64,000 bases of DNA from Pediococcus ethanolidurans (GTDB lineage: Bacteria > Bacillota > Bacilli > Lactobacillales > Lactobacillaceae): the NCBI RefSeq assembly GCF_001437405.1, contig NZ_JQBY01000005.1, positions 46,413 through 110,412 on the forward strand, read 5' to 3'. Within the stretch, counting starts at the first letter, position 1, and each line of letters begins with the position of its first letter. The notes under the pieces were generated by a model. It did no database searches, was not told the origin of the DNA, and saw nothing but the letters and a program-made list of their open reading frames with translations. This document shows, in pieces, positions 34,580 to 42,812 of the stretch. The position numbers and the translations under genes are program-made.

Positions 34580-35929
34580 ATGGCACAAGAGGCAGAATAT
34601 ATAAAAGCACATTATTCAAAATTTGAACAATTGTTAACCCAGTTTGTTGAGATTAGGTCGGTCAGTAATGCGGACGATGATATGACGGCATGTATCGATT
34701 TCTTAAAAACTACTTTTGAAAAATTGTTAAACGCCAAGGTTACACTCGTTAAGACGGCCGGACTACCATCGCTCGTTGCCCAAATTAACGGGACAAGTAA
34801 TCATACTGTTTTGTTCTATGGACATTACGATACAATGCCCGGTGGTACGCGCGACCTATGGGAAACTGATCCTTTTAAACTAACATTGAAGAATGCAAGA
34901 TATTTTGGTCGTGGTGTGGGTGACAATAAAGGTCAGTTGATGGCCCAAATTTTAGGCATCTATACATATATTCAATTACATGGAACGTTACCATTCAATG
35001 TGGCTTTTTTAGTAGAAGGTGAAGAGGAACGTGGGAGCGTCAATTTAAAAACAACGGTCTCAAGTTTGCATGAGACACTATTGAAGCAAGTGGAGTTAGC
35101 GGTGGTCGTAGATGGTTCCATTAATCAAAATGACGAACATGTGGTTAGACTTGGTAATCGGGGTCTTTTTGGTTTCGAATTAATCACGAAAACGGGTGAA
35201 AATGATAATCATTCTGGTAATGCTGGCAACATTATGACTAGTGCAGCCATTAAATTGGTTGCCGTTTTAAGAAAATTATATGATTTTGACGAACAGCGCG
35301 TTTTGATTCCTAATTTTTACCAGGGTGTGCCTCAAGGAAAAGAAATTAAAACAGATTTATTAGAAGCACTACCTTTTGATAAAGAGCAGATCAGTTCTCA
35401 AATGGGTTTGAAAACGATCCCAGACAAAATGGAGTTTTATCAACGATTAATGTATCAACCGACGTTTAATATTGCGGGAATTAATGGTGGCTATACTGGC
35501 AAAGGATTGAAGACGGTTATTCCACATCAAGCTAACGTTAAGATTGATTGTCGGTTAGTGGGTAACCAAAATATTGAAATAATTCGCAAAGGACTGGAAA
35601 CAGTCTTAGCAGCTGAAATTCAAAGTGGCGAAGTTTCAATTAACTGTTTAGGCGCAATTCCACCTAGTACCTCGGACTTATCTAAGTCACTGATTGACAC
35701 TTTTGCTGCGATCATTAAAAAAGCAACTGGATCAGTGGTCATTGAACCGGTCATGGCTGGAACGGTACCCAATTATGTATGGACGGAAGTACTTAAAGTT
35801 CCGGTGGTTACAATCCCATATGCCAATTATGATCAACATAATCATGCGCCAAATGAAAATATGACTAAAAAGGATTTTATTGATGGAATCAAAATTTCAT
35901 ATGAATTAGTAAATAGTTTATTTAAATAA
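34580..35929 (+). CDS. M20-family metallopeptidase / deacylase
   Basis: The 449-aa zinc-dependent hydrolase belongs to family M20 (ArgE/DapE/dipeptidase group). Metal ligands and catalytic residues can be seen in LFYGHYDTMPGG, GRGVGDNKGQ, LVEGEEERGS, VVVDGS and the late NYDQHNHAPNENM. A dimerisation lid lies at about residues 195-320. GAAAGGAG precedes the ATG. Because it is encoded with an N-acylamino-acid racemase, removal of an N-acyl (for example succinyl) group from amino acids is a good hypothesis; dipeptidase activity is the alternative. Confidence 0.9.
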   Translation: MAQEAEYIKAHYSKFEQLLTQFVEIRSVSNADDDMTACIDFLKTTFEKLLNAKVTLVKTAGLPSLVAQINGTSNHTVLFYGHYDTMPGGTRDLWETDPFKLTLKNARYFGRGVGDNKGQLMAQILGIYTYIQLHGTLPFNVAFLVEGEEERGSVNLKTTVSSLHETLLKQVELAVVVDGSINQNDEHVVRLGNRGLFGFELITKTGENDNHSGNAGNIMTSAAIKLVAVLRKLYDFDEQRVLIPNFYQGVPQGKEIKTDLLEALPFDKEQISSQMGLKTIPDKMEFYQRLMYQPTFNIAGINGGYTGKGLKTVIPHQANVKIDCRLVGNQNIEIIRKGLETVLAAEIQSGEVSINCLGAIPPSTSDLSKSLIDTFAAIIKKATGSVVIEPVMAGTVPNYVWTEVLKVPVVTIPYANYDQHNHAPNENMTKKDFIDGIKISYELVNSLFK

Positions 35930-35943
35930 AAGAGGTAAGGTCT

Positions 35944-37203
35944 ATGGAAAATAGTGCACTTTCAAATGTTCAGACGGAAACAAAGAAACCAAAAGCAACG
36001 TTTATTTTAATTTATATCGCCTATATTGTTTGTTTTTTGGATAGATCGGCTATTAATATTGCTTTGTCATACATTGGCAAAGACTTTAACTTAAGTACCA
36101 CAACTTTGGGAGTTGTTGCGAGTGCGTTTTTCTTCAGTTATTCCTTGATGCAAATCCCTGGTGGCTGGTTAACGGATAAATTTGGAACAAGAAATACGGT
36201 GATTGTGGCAATTACCATGTGGTCAATTTTTACTGTGTTTACAGGATTTGCTTGGTCGCTAGGCTCGCTTATTGTCATCCGAATTCTATTTGGTTTGGGA
36301 GAAGGTGCCTTTCCGTCAGCAAGTTTGAAACAGGTAGCCGAAGAGTTCTCCTATAAAAGTCGTTCACAAGCCACGTCGGGCATGATTTCATCTAATTATG
36401 TGGGTGCTGCAATTGCGCCGGTCATCATTGCCCCAATTATTGCTTCAGTTGGTTGGCGAAGCGCGTTTCATTTATTAGGAATTATTGGAATCGTGTTTGT
36501 AATTGTTTATTTTTTCGTTATGAAACCCAAACAAAAAAAGGCGAAAACTACCGATTCTAAACACACAAAAGTTAGTTGGTCACAAGTATTGACCAATAAA
36601 ATGATTTGGCAGTTTTTCATTGTCGTTTTCGGACTTAGTTCAGTTACAAAGGGGCTGGATACATGGATGCCAACGTACTTATTACAGGCTAGACACATTA
36701 ACTTGGCAGGAGTGGCTTGGATGGTTCCCTTACCGTCAATTGCAGCTGGAATCGGTGCTATTGCCAGTGGCTTTATCATGATCAAATGGTTTGATGGTAA
36801 AGAGAAATGGTTAATTGCCCTGACAAGTTTACTGGCAACCGTTTTTATGTTTGGTATGTATAAAGCGACATCTGTCGGTGCTGTGATCACGTTTGAAGTG
36901 ATTACTTATTTCTTTAAATCAATTGCGTTTAGTAGCAGTTTTGCGTTCTTTGCTAGACTAATGACAAAAAATGCTTATGGTTCTTCGATTGGAATTGTGA
37001 ATTTTGGTGGCCAATTGGCTGGGTTTATTGCGCCTATTTTGATTGGCTTCTTGGTACAACTATTTGGTGGATCTTATAGTGCAGCCTTTCTGTTTTTAGT
37101 AGTTGCAGCAGGAGTTGCTTTTATCACATCACTGACATTTAACGAAAAAAATATTGAAAGATATAAAGAAAATGTTGTTGCAAGCCAAGAAAGTGAAGAT
37201 TAG
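35944..37203 (+). CDS. MFS transporter, anion:cation symporter type
   Basis: The 419-aa, twelve-segment protein resembles the ACS family of MFS importers for organic anions. CFLDRSAINIALSYIGKDF, the loop GGWLTDKFGTRNTV and RILFGLGEGAFPSASLKQVA are diagnostic. It lies 14 bases after the peptidase and 2 bases before the racemase, so it should import their substrate, probably an anionic N-acyl amino acid or related compound. Confidence 0.9.
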   Translation: MENSALSNVQTETKKPKATFILIYIAYIVCFLDRSAINIALSYIGKDFNLSTTTLGVVASAFFFSYSLMQIPGGWLTDKFGTRNTVIVAITMWSIFTVFTGFAWSLGSLIVIRILFGLGEGAFPSASLKQVAEEFSYKSRSQATSGMISSNYVGAAIAPVIIAPIIASVGWRSAFHLLGIIGIVFVIVYFFVMKPKQKKAKTTDSKHTKVSWSQVLTNKMIWQFFIVVFGLSSVTKGLDTWMPTYLLQARHINLAGVAWMVPLPSIAAGIGAIASGFIMIKWFDGKEKWLIALTSLLATVFMFGMYKATSVGAVITFEVITYFFKSIAFSSSFAFFARLMTKNAYGSSIGIVNFGGQLAGFIAPILIGFLVQLFGGSYSAAFLFLVVAAGVAFITSLTFNEKNIERYKENVVASQESED

Positions 37204-37205
37204 AC

Positions 37206-38309
37206 ATGAAAATAGTAAGTGCTTTTATTAGAAAAGTGGATATTCCACTTAAAACACCGTTTGAAACTAGTTTTACTAGAATGACTAGTAAAAAATGTAT
37301 TATTTTGGAGCTACATGATCAAGATGGCACAGTAGGCTATGGTGAGTCATCTGCGTTTGATCAGCCATTTTATAATGAAGAATTTCGGGATGGTAGCTGG
37401 GAGTTAATAATCAAGCAACTTTTACCAAGAATAATGAATAAGGAACTCACGCATCCAGATGATTTGTATGATTTGGTTATTGATATTCGTAGAAACAACA
37501 TGTCAAAAGCCGCGATTAACTGTGCACTTTGGGATATTTACGCCAAACAACATCATCAAACTTTAGCACAAGCGTTAGGTGGTAAACGAGATAAAGTAGA
37601 AACTGGAGTTAGCATTGGTGTGCAGGATTCTCCAGAGCAATTGGTAAAAGTTGTTGAAGGTTATCTTCAGGATGGTTATCGACGTATCAAAATGAAAATT
37701 AAACCAGGCAAAGATTATGAATATATTGCTGCGGTTAGAGAAAAGTTTCCAGATACGATGTTGATGGCCGATGCTAATTCTGCTTACCGGTTAGCTGATG
37801 TGAAAATGTTAAAAAAGCTTGATGATCTGAATTTAATTATGATTGAACAACCGCTTGAACCGGGAGATTTAGTGGATCATGCTACGCTGCAAGCACAATT
37901 AAAAACAAGTATTTGTTTGGATGAAAGTGTGACTTCTTTAGATGATGCTCGTAAAATGGTGCAATTGAAGAGTGGAAGAATTATCAATATTAAGGTTGCC
38001 CGATTGGGTGGCTTAACCATCGCAAAACAAATTCAAACCTATGCGCAAGAAAATGGTATTGAATGTTGGTGTGGTGGCATGTTGGATTCAGGAATTGCGC
38101 GAGCAGGTAACATTGCAATTGCCACTTTATCAGGATATACATTACCGAATGATATTGCTGCTTCAAAACGTTATTATGCAGACGACATTATCGAACCCAC
38201 AATTGCATTAGACGGAACATTTGTTGATGTTTCCGCAAAAGAAGGACTCGGATACGATATTAACCGAGGAAATTTGGATCGGTTTACAATTAAATCGGCA
38301 AGGGTTTAA
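37206..38309 (+). CDS. Enolase-superfamily N-acylamino-acid racemase / OSBS-like enzyme
   Basis: The 367-aa enzyme has the MLE-subgroup pattern of the o-succinylbenzoate synthase / N-succinylamino-acid racemase family. Lys-x-Lys is in YRRIKMKIKPG, metal ligands are D in LMADANSAY, E in MIEQPLEPGD and D in ICLDESVTS, and the second catalytic Lys is in INIKVARLGGL. No menaquinone genes are nearby. With the adjoining M20 hydrolase and transporter, racemisation of N-acyl-D-amino acids before deacylation fits better than menaquinone synthesis. Start at 37206, 2 bases after the transporter stop. Confidence 0.88.
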   Translation: MKIVSAFIRKVDIPLKTPFETSFTRMTSKKCIILELHDQDGTVGYGESSAFDQPFYNEEFRDGSWELIIKQLLPRIMNKELTHPDDLYDLVIDIRRNNMSKAAINCALWDIYAKQHHQTLAQALGGKRDKVETGVSIGVQDSPEQLVKVVEGYLQDGYRRIKMKIKPGKDYEYIAAVREKFPDTMLMADANSAYRLADVKMLKKLDDLNLIMIEQPLEPGDLVDHATLQAQLKTSICLDESVTSLDDARKMVQLKSGRIINIKVARLGGLTIAKQIQTYAQENGIECWCGGMLDSGIARAGNIAIATLSGYTLPNDIAASKRYYADDIIEPTIALDGTFVDVSAKEGLGYDINRGNLDRFTIKSARV

Positions 38310-38367
38310 TGTCACCACTGAATTAAGAATCATTTTGTTTCACATTAAAAATAAATTAAAAAAAGTG

Positions 38368-38395
38368 TTGACTTTTAATAATCAACTCTTATAAT
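38368..38395 (+). promoter_or_regulatory. Strong SigA promoter of the 30-aa peptide unit
   Basis: TTGACT (38368-38373) and TATAAT (38390-38395) are separated by 16 bp, close to full consensus, about 33 bases before the peptide start. Confidence 0.85.
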
Positions 38396-38411
38396 TAACC
38401 TCATCAAGTCG

Positions 38412-38514
38412 AAAGGGATGAAGTCACATGACAAGTTTTGTTAAAGCTATTTTAAGTAATTTAGTCATTATTAGCTTATTAATTAAAGCGCACAGTTCTG
38501 TGACTTCAATCCTT
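38412..38514 (+). promoter_or_regulatory. Ribosome-binding site paired to the 3' end of the reading frame
   Basis: AAGGGATGAAGTCAC (38413-38427), which contains the ribosome-binding site of the peptide, is complementary to GTGACTTCAATCCTT (38500-38514) near its stop, with one mismatch and one G-U pair. Pairing would hide the start of translation until the RNA is processed or refolded. Confidence 0.7.
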
Positions 38515-38520
38515 AGCTAA
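38428..38520 (+). CDS. 30-aa hydrophobic peptide, candidate type I toxin or leader peptide
   Basis: The frame encodes MTSFVKAILSNLVIISLLIK followed by AHSSVTSILS, a single hydrophobic helix of membrane-spanning length with a polar tail. It has a near-consensus promoter, an AAAGGGA ribosome-binding site 9-10 bases before the ATG, and a strong terminator 39 bases after the stop, so it forms its own transcript of about 200 nt. The long-range pairing that masks the ribosome-binding site is typical of type I toxin mRNAs. No match to Fst, Hok or TxpA sequence is evident to me. An Ile/Leu-rich leader peptide that regulates the OppA-like gene is the alternative. Confidence 0.6.
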   Translation: MTSFVKAILSNLVIISLLIKAHSSVTSILS

Positions 38521-38558
38521 TAATTTTTTGGCGTCTCGATAAAAAAGGATAATTGAGT

Positions 38559-38600
38559 TACCCGCTGTGCTTCGTAAGAAGTGTGGCGGGTATTTTTTTA
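38559..38600 (+). terminator. Terminator of the peptide unit
   Basis: TACCCGCTGTGCTTC and GAAGTGTGGCGGGTA pair with wobbles around GTAA, followed by seven T. Confidence 0.9.
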
Positions 38601-38628
38601 TCTAATTACGAAAAAGGGAGCAGATTTT

Positions 38629-40269
38629 ATGAATAAAAAATGGAAAGTTTCAGTTTTGTTTCTAATTGCAGCCACCGTGTTGGCAGGATGTGGAAGTAAG
38701 AGTGCCAGTGCGGGGACTCACGACTATGCAACTAAGCAAACTTACAATCTAATGGCCAATACTGAGGTAGAAACGATGGATCCATCACTTGCGGATGATT
38801 CAACTTCACTTGCTCAATTGGAAAACACCAACGAAGGACTTTATCACCCCAACAAAACGGGTAAGTTAATGCCCGAAGCAGCTAGTAAAACAATCGTTAG
38901 CAAGGATGGAATGACCTATACGTTCACAATTCATAAGGGGATGAAGTGGAGTAATGGAGATCCGGTAACAGCCCAGAACTTTGTTTATGGCTGGCGAAGA
39001 AGTGTTAATCCGACTACGAAGGCACCCAATGCGTTTTTATTTGCACCAATTAAAAATGCAAATGCAATCATGAATGGGAAAAAGAGTGTCAAAACGTTAG
39101 GTGTTAAGGCTGTGAACAAAACAACTTTTAAAGTTACTTTAGCGAAACCGGCACCTTATCTAAAACAAATGACGGCTTTACCTGCATTTTTCCCACAGGA
39201 TAAAAAAGTGGTTGAAAAGTATGGTAAATCTTATGGCACATCAAGTGATAAAACCGTTTATAACGGGCCATTTGTTCAAAAAGGTTGGACGGGTAGCAAT
39301 TTAACTTGGAAACTAAAGAAAAATACAAACTATTGGGATAAAAAGACGGTGCATTTGACCACTGTTAATATGCAGGTGGTACAAAATTCCAGCACAGCGC
39401 TTAATCTGTATCAAGTTAAGAAGTTGGATGATATCTCGTTGTCAGGTGAACAAGCCACACAAGAAAAGAACAATAAAGATTTCTATTCCTCAACGGCAAA
39501 TTCAATGACTTATGCCGTTTACAATTTTAAGAATAAAGCTATGCAAAATATCAATATTCGCAAGGCCATCTCCCTTGTTTTGAATCGTAAGCAGGTGACT
39601 AGCAAGGTGTTAGCCGATGGTTCAATCACACCAAAAGGGTTTGTGCCCGCTAAATTAACTGAGAATCCAAAAACGGGGGCTGATTTTACAACTGATGCGG
39701 CAGTTGCCAACTCAGTAACTCAAAATAAAACTCTAGCTAAAAAATATTGGGCAAAAGGAATGAAACAGTTGGGTAAAACAAAGCTAACGATCAATTTGAT
39801 GTGTTGGGATGAAGGATCTAACTCGCAGGTTGCCGAATATATGCAAAGTGAGATCAATCAAACTCTAAAGGGAGCGGACGTAAAAGAAAGTACTTTGCCA
39901 AAGAAATCGGCAATTACAAAGATGTCGAGTCACACTGGTTTTGATATGGCGTTGACTGGCTGGAGTCCTGACTTTCTTGATTTGATGGATGTTTTGCAAC
40001 TCGAACAAACTGGTAATCCTTATAACTTTGGGTCATTCAGTAATAAAACTTTTGACAAGTATATGAAAGCTGCGATTACAACGGATGCAACCAATAGTCA
40101 GGCACGGTATGACGATTATGTGAAAGCCGAAAAAGTTTTGATGAAACAACAGGGTGTGGCCGTGATTGATCAAGGGGCTTCAACCTATCTGCATAATCCT
40201 AAGGTAAAGGATGCAGTTTCAACAACTGATGGCGGAACTTATTTGAAGAAGGCCTATGTGGTTAAATAA
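38629..40269 (+). CDS. OppA-like peptide-binding lipoprotein
   Basis: The 546-aa lipoprotein (lipobox LAGC, Cys at about 20) is an ABC substrate-binding protein of family 5. Typical motifs are VETMDPSLADDSTS, YTFTIHKGMKWSNGDPVTAQ, FVYGWRRSVNPTTKA and FDMALTGWSPDFLDLMD. It binds oligopeptides at the cell surface. No permease or ATPase gene adjoins it, so it is an orphan receptor that must work with an Opp system elsewhere, or it may act in peptide sensing. The ATG at 38629 follows AAGGGAG; the upstream frame lies within the terminator. Confidence 0.93.
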   Translation: MNKKWKVSVLFLIAATVLAGCGSKSASAGTHDYATKQTYNLMANTEVETMDPSLADDSTSLAQLENTNEGLYHPNKTGKLMPEAASKTIVSKDGMTYTFTIHKGMKWSNGDPVTAQNFVYGWRRSVNPTTKAPNAFLFAPIKNANAIMNGKKSVKTLGVKAVNKTTFKVTLAKPAPYLKQMTALPAFFPQDKKVVEKYGKSYGTSSDKTVYNGPFVQKGWTGSNLTWKLKKNTNYWDKKTVHLTTVNMQVVQNSSTALNLYQVKKLDDISLSGEQATQEKNNKDFYSSTANSMTYAVYNFKNKAMQNINIRKAISLVLNRKQVTSKVLADGSITPKGFVPAKLTENPKTGADFTTDAAVANSVTQNKTLAKKYWAKGMKQLGKTKLTINLMCWDEGSNSQVAEYMQSEINQTLKGADVKESTLPKKSAITKMSSHTGFDMALTGWSPDFLDLMDVLQLEQTGNPYNFGSFSNKTFDKYMKAAITTDATNSQARYDDYVKAEKVLMKQQGVAVIDQGASTYLHNPKVKDAVSTTDGGTYLKKAYVVK

Positions 40270-40279
40270 TTAGTTAGAA

Positions 40280-40347
40280 AACAAAAAATCTTCAAAGCTT
40301 GATGATAATAAGGACTGTTTATCATTAGGATTTGAAGATTTTTTGTG
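40280..40347 (+). terminator. Terminator after the OppA-like gene
   Basis: AACAAAAAATCTTCAAA pairs with TTTGAAGATTTTTTGTGTT over 15 or more bp. Confidence 0.88.
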
Positions 40348-40447
40348 TTAATTTGGGTTAGTGTGAAAATTGGTTAGTTATTATCACATGGCTGTGCTAG
40401 ACTTTAAAAGGAATATTCTGTTACTGAGAAAAGGGAGTTTAAGAATT

Positions 40448-40777
40448 ATGACTTTAGATGGCATTGTTGAAAACCTTTTGTCTGAAATTAATATGAGGAC
40501 TCACCCTCGCACTGATGGTATTAAATACCAGTTTAGAGAGTGTACATTTCCTGTGACGTTCACACGTGATGGGTACAAAGAAGCCGATGGATGTGCCATT
40601 TTTTTGATGGAGCCAGACGGAAAATATACTGTGAAAAAATTTGATAGTCGTTATATGGACATCAAGGATCCAATTCGCCAGATTTATCATGGTGCTATTT
40701 TTGATTGTGAAGAAGAGCCCACCAAAATGGACACTTTAATCGATGCAGTCGAAAAAGGTGTTTCTGAGACTAAATAA
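40448..40777 (+). CDS. Hypothetical protein, 109 aa
   Basis: Not recognised. The product is soluble and acidic at its C-terminus (DCEEEPTKMDTLIDAVEKG). It has alternating strands and charged residues in the middle (KYQFRECTFPVTFTRDGYKE). The ATG at 40448 has AAAGGGA about 11 bases upstream. It sits between two terminators, so it is a single-gene unit. Confidence 0.65.
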   Translation: MTLDGIVENLLSEINMRTHPRTDGIKYQFRECTFPVTFTRDGYKEADGCAIFLMEPDGKYTVKKFDSRYMDIKDPIRQIYHGAIFDCEEEPTKMDTLIDAVEKGVSETK

Positions 40778-40786
40778 AGTTTCCAA

Positions 40787-40842
40787 AAAGTACTTTGATT
40801 TTAGAGAGATCTAATCATTTCTCTAAAATTGAGGTGCTTTTT
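40787..40842 (+). terminator. Terminator
   Basis: AAAAAGTACTTTGATTTTAG and AGAGA pair with TCTCTAAAATTGAGGTGCTTTTTT; a stem of over 20 bp with G-U pairs and a T-run. Confidence 0.85.
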
Positions 40843-40849
40843 TTACTTG

Positions 40850-40864
40850 TAGAAAGCGTTTTCT
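40850..40864. promoter_or_regulatory. Probable CcpA-binding cre site
   Basis: TAGAAAGCGTTTTCT is a near-palindrome that fits the cre consensus (WTGNAANCGNWNNCW) with one mismatch. It lies 56 bases before the esterase gene and just upstream of a TAAAAT -10 box (40876-40881), so carbon catabolite control is likely. Confidence 0.65.
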
Positions 40865-40919
40865 GATTTTGGTGCTAAAATAAAGTATCTGGACAAAGTT
40901 TTTGAAGGGAAGCATTAGG

Positions 40920-41822
40920 ATGACAGAATCAAAGCAAGCAATTCTAAAAGCTATTAAAGAGACAACGGATCAGTGGCGAGTTTCTGATGAGAAAAGAGAT
41001 GCTGGGTTACCAACCCAGTTTGCAGATGTCACACGTTATGATAATTTGAGCTATGGGCCAGCCGGAGCTGAAAACCTATTGGATGTGTATACACCAAAAG
41101 AAATCACACAAAAGGTTCCGGTAATCATTGATATTCATGGCGGTGGTAACGTTTATGGTTCTAAAGAACTATATCAACATTATTGTCTTGGCTGGGCAAG
41201 AGCTGGTTTTGGCGTGGTGAATTTCAATTATCGACTAGCTCCTAAAACGCCATTTCCGGGTGCTTTAAAAGATACGGCATTAGTTGGTCAATGGATTTCA
41301 GAGCATGGTGAAGAATATCATTTAGATGTCGATAATGTATTTGTGATTGGTGATAGTGCGGGAGGAACATTAGCTGAACAGTATTTAACAGCTTATTCAA
41401 ACGAAGCGTATCGCACGGCACTTGGTTTGGTAAGTAGTGAGAAACTAAAAATTCGTGGTGGTTGTTTAAATAGTGGCTTTTATTTCATTGAACGCTCAGG
41501 AGCAATTCCTGAAAATAGCTTGATGAGTGCCTATTACACGCCTGAAGTGATGCAACGCTATGATCAACAATTACACACTGAAAAATTCATTACCTCAAAA
41601 TTTCCACCAGTTTTTGTCATGACAGCTAATCACGATTTTCTACATGATGAGGGAGTTCGTTTTGACCAGTTTTTAATTGATAAGGGTGTTCCACACGAAT
41701 TTAAAGTTTATGGTGATGAAAAAGAACCACGCGAACACGTATTTCAATTGAATCAACGTGACACAGTAGCAGCAAACGCTAATCATGCGCAGGCAGAGTT
41801 TTTGCGTACTTTGATGAAGTAA
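40920..41822 (+). CDS. Alpha/beta hydrolase, HSL-type esterase
   Basis: The 300-aa enzyme has the HSL/family IV layout: oxyanion motif IDIHGGGNVYGSKELY, nucleophile in VIGDSAGGTL, acid in ANHDFLHDEG, and His in PREHVFQL. It probably hydrolyses short-chain esters. The ATG at 40920 has GAAGGGA 9 bases upstream, better than the TTG at 40902. The cre site upstream suggests repression when preferred sugars are present. Confidence 0.9.
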   Translation: MTESKQAILKAIKETTDQWRVSDEKRDAGLPTQFADVTRYDNLSYGPAGAENLLDVYTPKEITQKVPVIIDIHGGGNVYGSKELYQHYCLGWARAGFGVVNFNYRLAPKTPFPGALKDTALVGQWISEHGEEYHLDVDNVFVIGDSAGGTLAEQYLTAYSNEAYRTALGLVSSEKLKIRGGCLNSGFYFIERSGAIPENSLMSAYYTPEVMQRYDQQLHTEKFITSKFPPVFVMTANHDFLHDEGVRFDQFLIDKGVPHEFKVYGDEKEPREHVFQLNQRDTVAANANHAQAEFLRTLMK

Positions 41823-41929
41823 ATAGTTTTTAGGCTCAGTTTGATTGTCAGAGTTAGTTTATAACTGAAAAATTTCAAATGTTGATGTTAACTGAAGATA
41901 TTATAATCAAAAAGATGGGGAGGATTCAA

Positions 41930-42133
41930 ATGAGTGTAAAAAAGAAAAAGAAAATACAAATTAATATGGATAAAACACTGGCGGAAGGTGACATGCCATT
42001 TGATCTAAAATTAACAGAAGAGCAAAGGGCTAATCAGGACTTGCTTAATTCGATAAAAGGGCTATCTGAGGAGAAACTAGATACGCGAAAAAAGATTGAA
42101 AATTGGTTAAAAGATGAATCTGAAGACTATTAA
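41930..42133 (+). CDS. Small basic/acidic protein, 67 aa, unknown
   Basis: Not recognised. A Lys-rich start (MSVKKKKKIQINMDKTLAEG) is followed by an acidic helical tail (GLSEEKLDTRKKIENWLKDE). GGGGAGG is 7 bases before the ATG, so translation is likely. The size and the broken gene right behind it suggest a former two-gene unit such as an antitoxin with a lost partner, which is speculation. Confidence 0.55.
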   Translation: MSVKKKKKIQINMDKTLAEGDMPFDLKLTEEQRANQDLLNSIKGLSEEKLDTRKKIENWLKDESEDY

Positions 42134-42137
42134 ATAA

Positions 42138-42386
42138 AATGAGATTATTAGTATTTATGTGGGAGTTATTGGAAGAGCAGGAGATAAAGGACGCCCAGTA
42201 GTATTTTGAGATCCGGGATTGGAACTCACTAGGATTGAAAAAGCTTTCATATATCGATATTGGAAAAATTTTCTCAATAAAATTGAATACAATTGACCAT
42301 GCTATGAAAATTGGAAAGTATCTCTTACAGATGTCAAAGAGTTGGCTGTATTTATTCGTAAGTATCGAAAAAAGTTTAAGCAATAA
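42138..42386 (+). pseudogene. Decayed gene of unknown family behind the 67-aa protein
   Basis: One frame reads VGVIGRAGDKGRPVVF, TGA, DPGLELTRIEKAFIYRYW and on to IEYN, TGA, PCYENWKVSLTDVKELAVFI and a TAA. The composition is protein-like across both stops and no other frame is open. Both stops are TGA in places where Trp would fit. I recognise no family. Likely a recent pseudogene. Confidence 0.5.
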
Positions 42387-42393
42387 AATGGTA

Positions 42394-42432
42394 AAAAAAA
42401 CTAACTGCACTTCTTAGCAGCTAGTTTTTCTT
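42394..42432 (+). terminator. Terminator, possibly shared by both strands
   Basis: AAAAACTAACTGC (42396-42408) and GCAGCTAGTTTTT (42417-42429) pair with one G-T or mismatch; it lies between convergent units. Confidence 0.8.
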
Positions 42433-42452
42433 AATTAACGATTTAAGAAATA

Positions 42453-42674
42453 TTATTCAGCAACAACTTGGAAGAATAAAACGGAACCCCATTTTTCACC
42501 CTTGATTAGACCCTTTGCTGTTTTTGCAGCAGCATCTAAATCATTATCAGGAGTAACTTTGAATTCGAGTTTCATACCAGTTTTCTTAACAAATTCGTAT
42601 TTAAACTCGCCATCATATTCTGTCAAAAGCTTGGTAATATCGTCTTGTTTCTGTGGTGAATTAACTGCAATCAT
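42453..42674 (-). CDS. Conserved hypothetical protein, 73 aa
   Basis: Not assigned to a function. The product is small, soluble and beta/alpha in look (MIAVNSPQKQDDITKLLTEY; GMKLEFKVTPDNDLDAAAKT), resembling lactobacillar hypothetical proteins of this size. AAGGAGAG lies 7-8 bases before the ATG, so it is well translated. It is convergent with the decayed gene across a terminator. Confidence 0.72.
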   Translation of the reverse strand: MIAVNSPQKQDDITKLLTEYDGEFKYEFVKKTGMKLEFKVTPDNDLDAAAKTAKGLIKGEKWGSVLFFQVVAE

Positions 42675-42812
42675 ATTTTTCTCTCCTTAAATTATGCTAG
42701 AATTTTAAATCTTATACAGATAAATTCTATTATAAAAAGCTTAAAAAGTAAACCCTTACACTGTGATCTAATTCAATAATTAAAGAGGTTGTTACATGAA
42801 AAATTCTTGCAG

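Noticed and set aside
42235..42417. A 60-codon frame MKKLSYIDIGKIF...
   Set aside because: No ribosome-binding site, and another frame of the same DNA reads as a more protein-like decayed gene.
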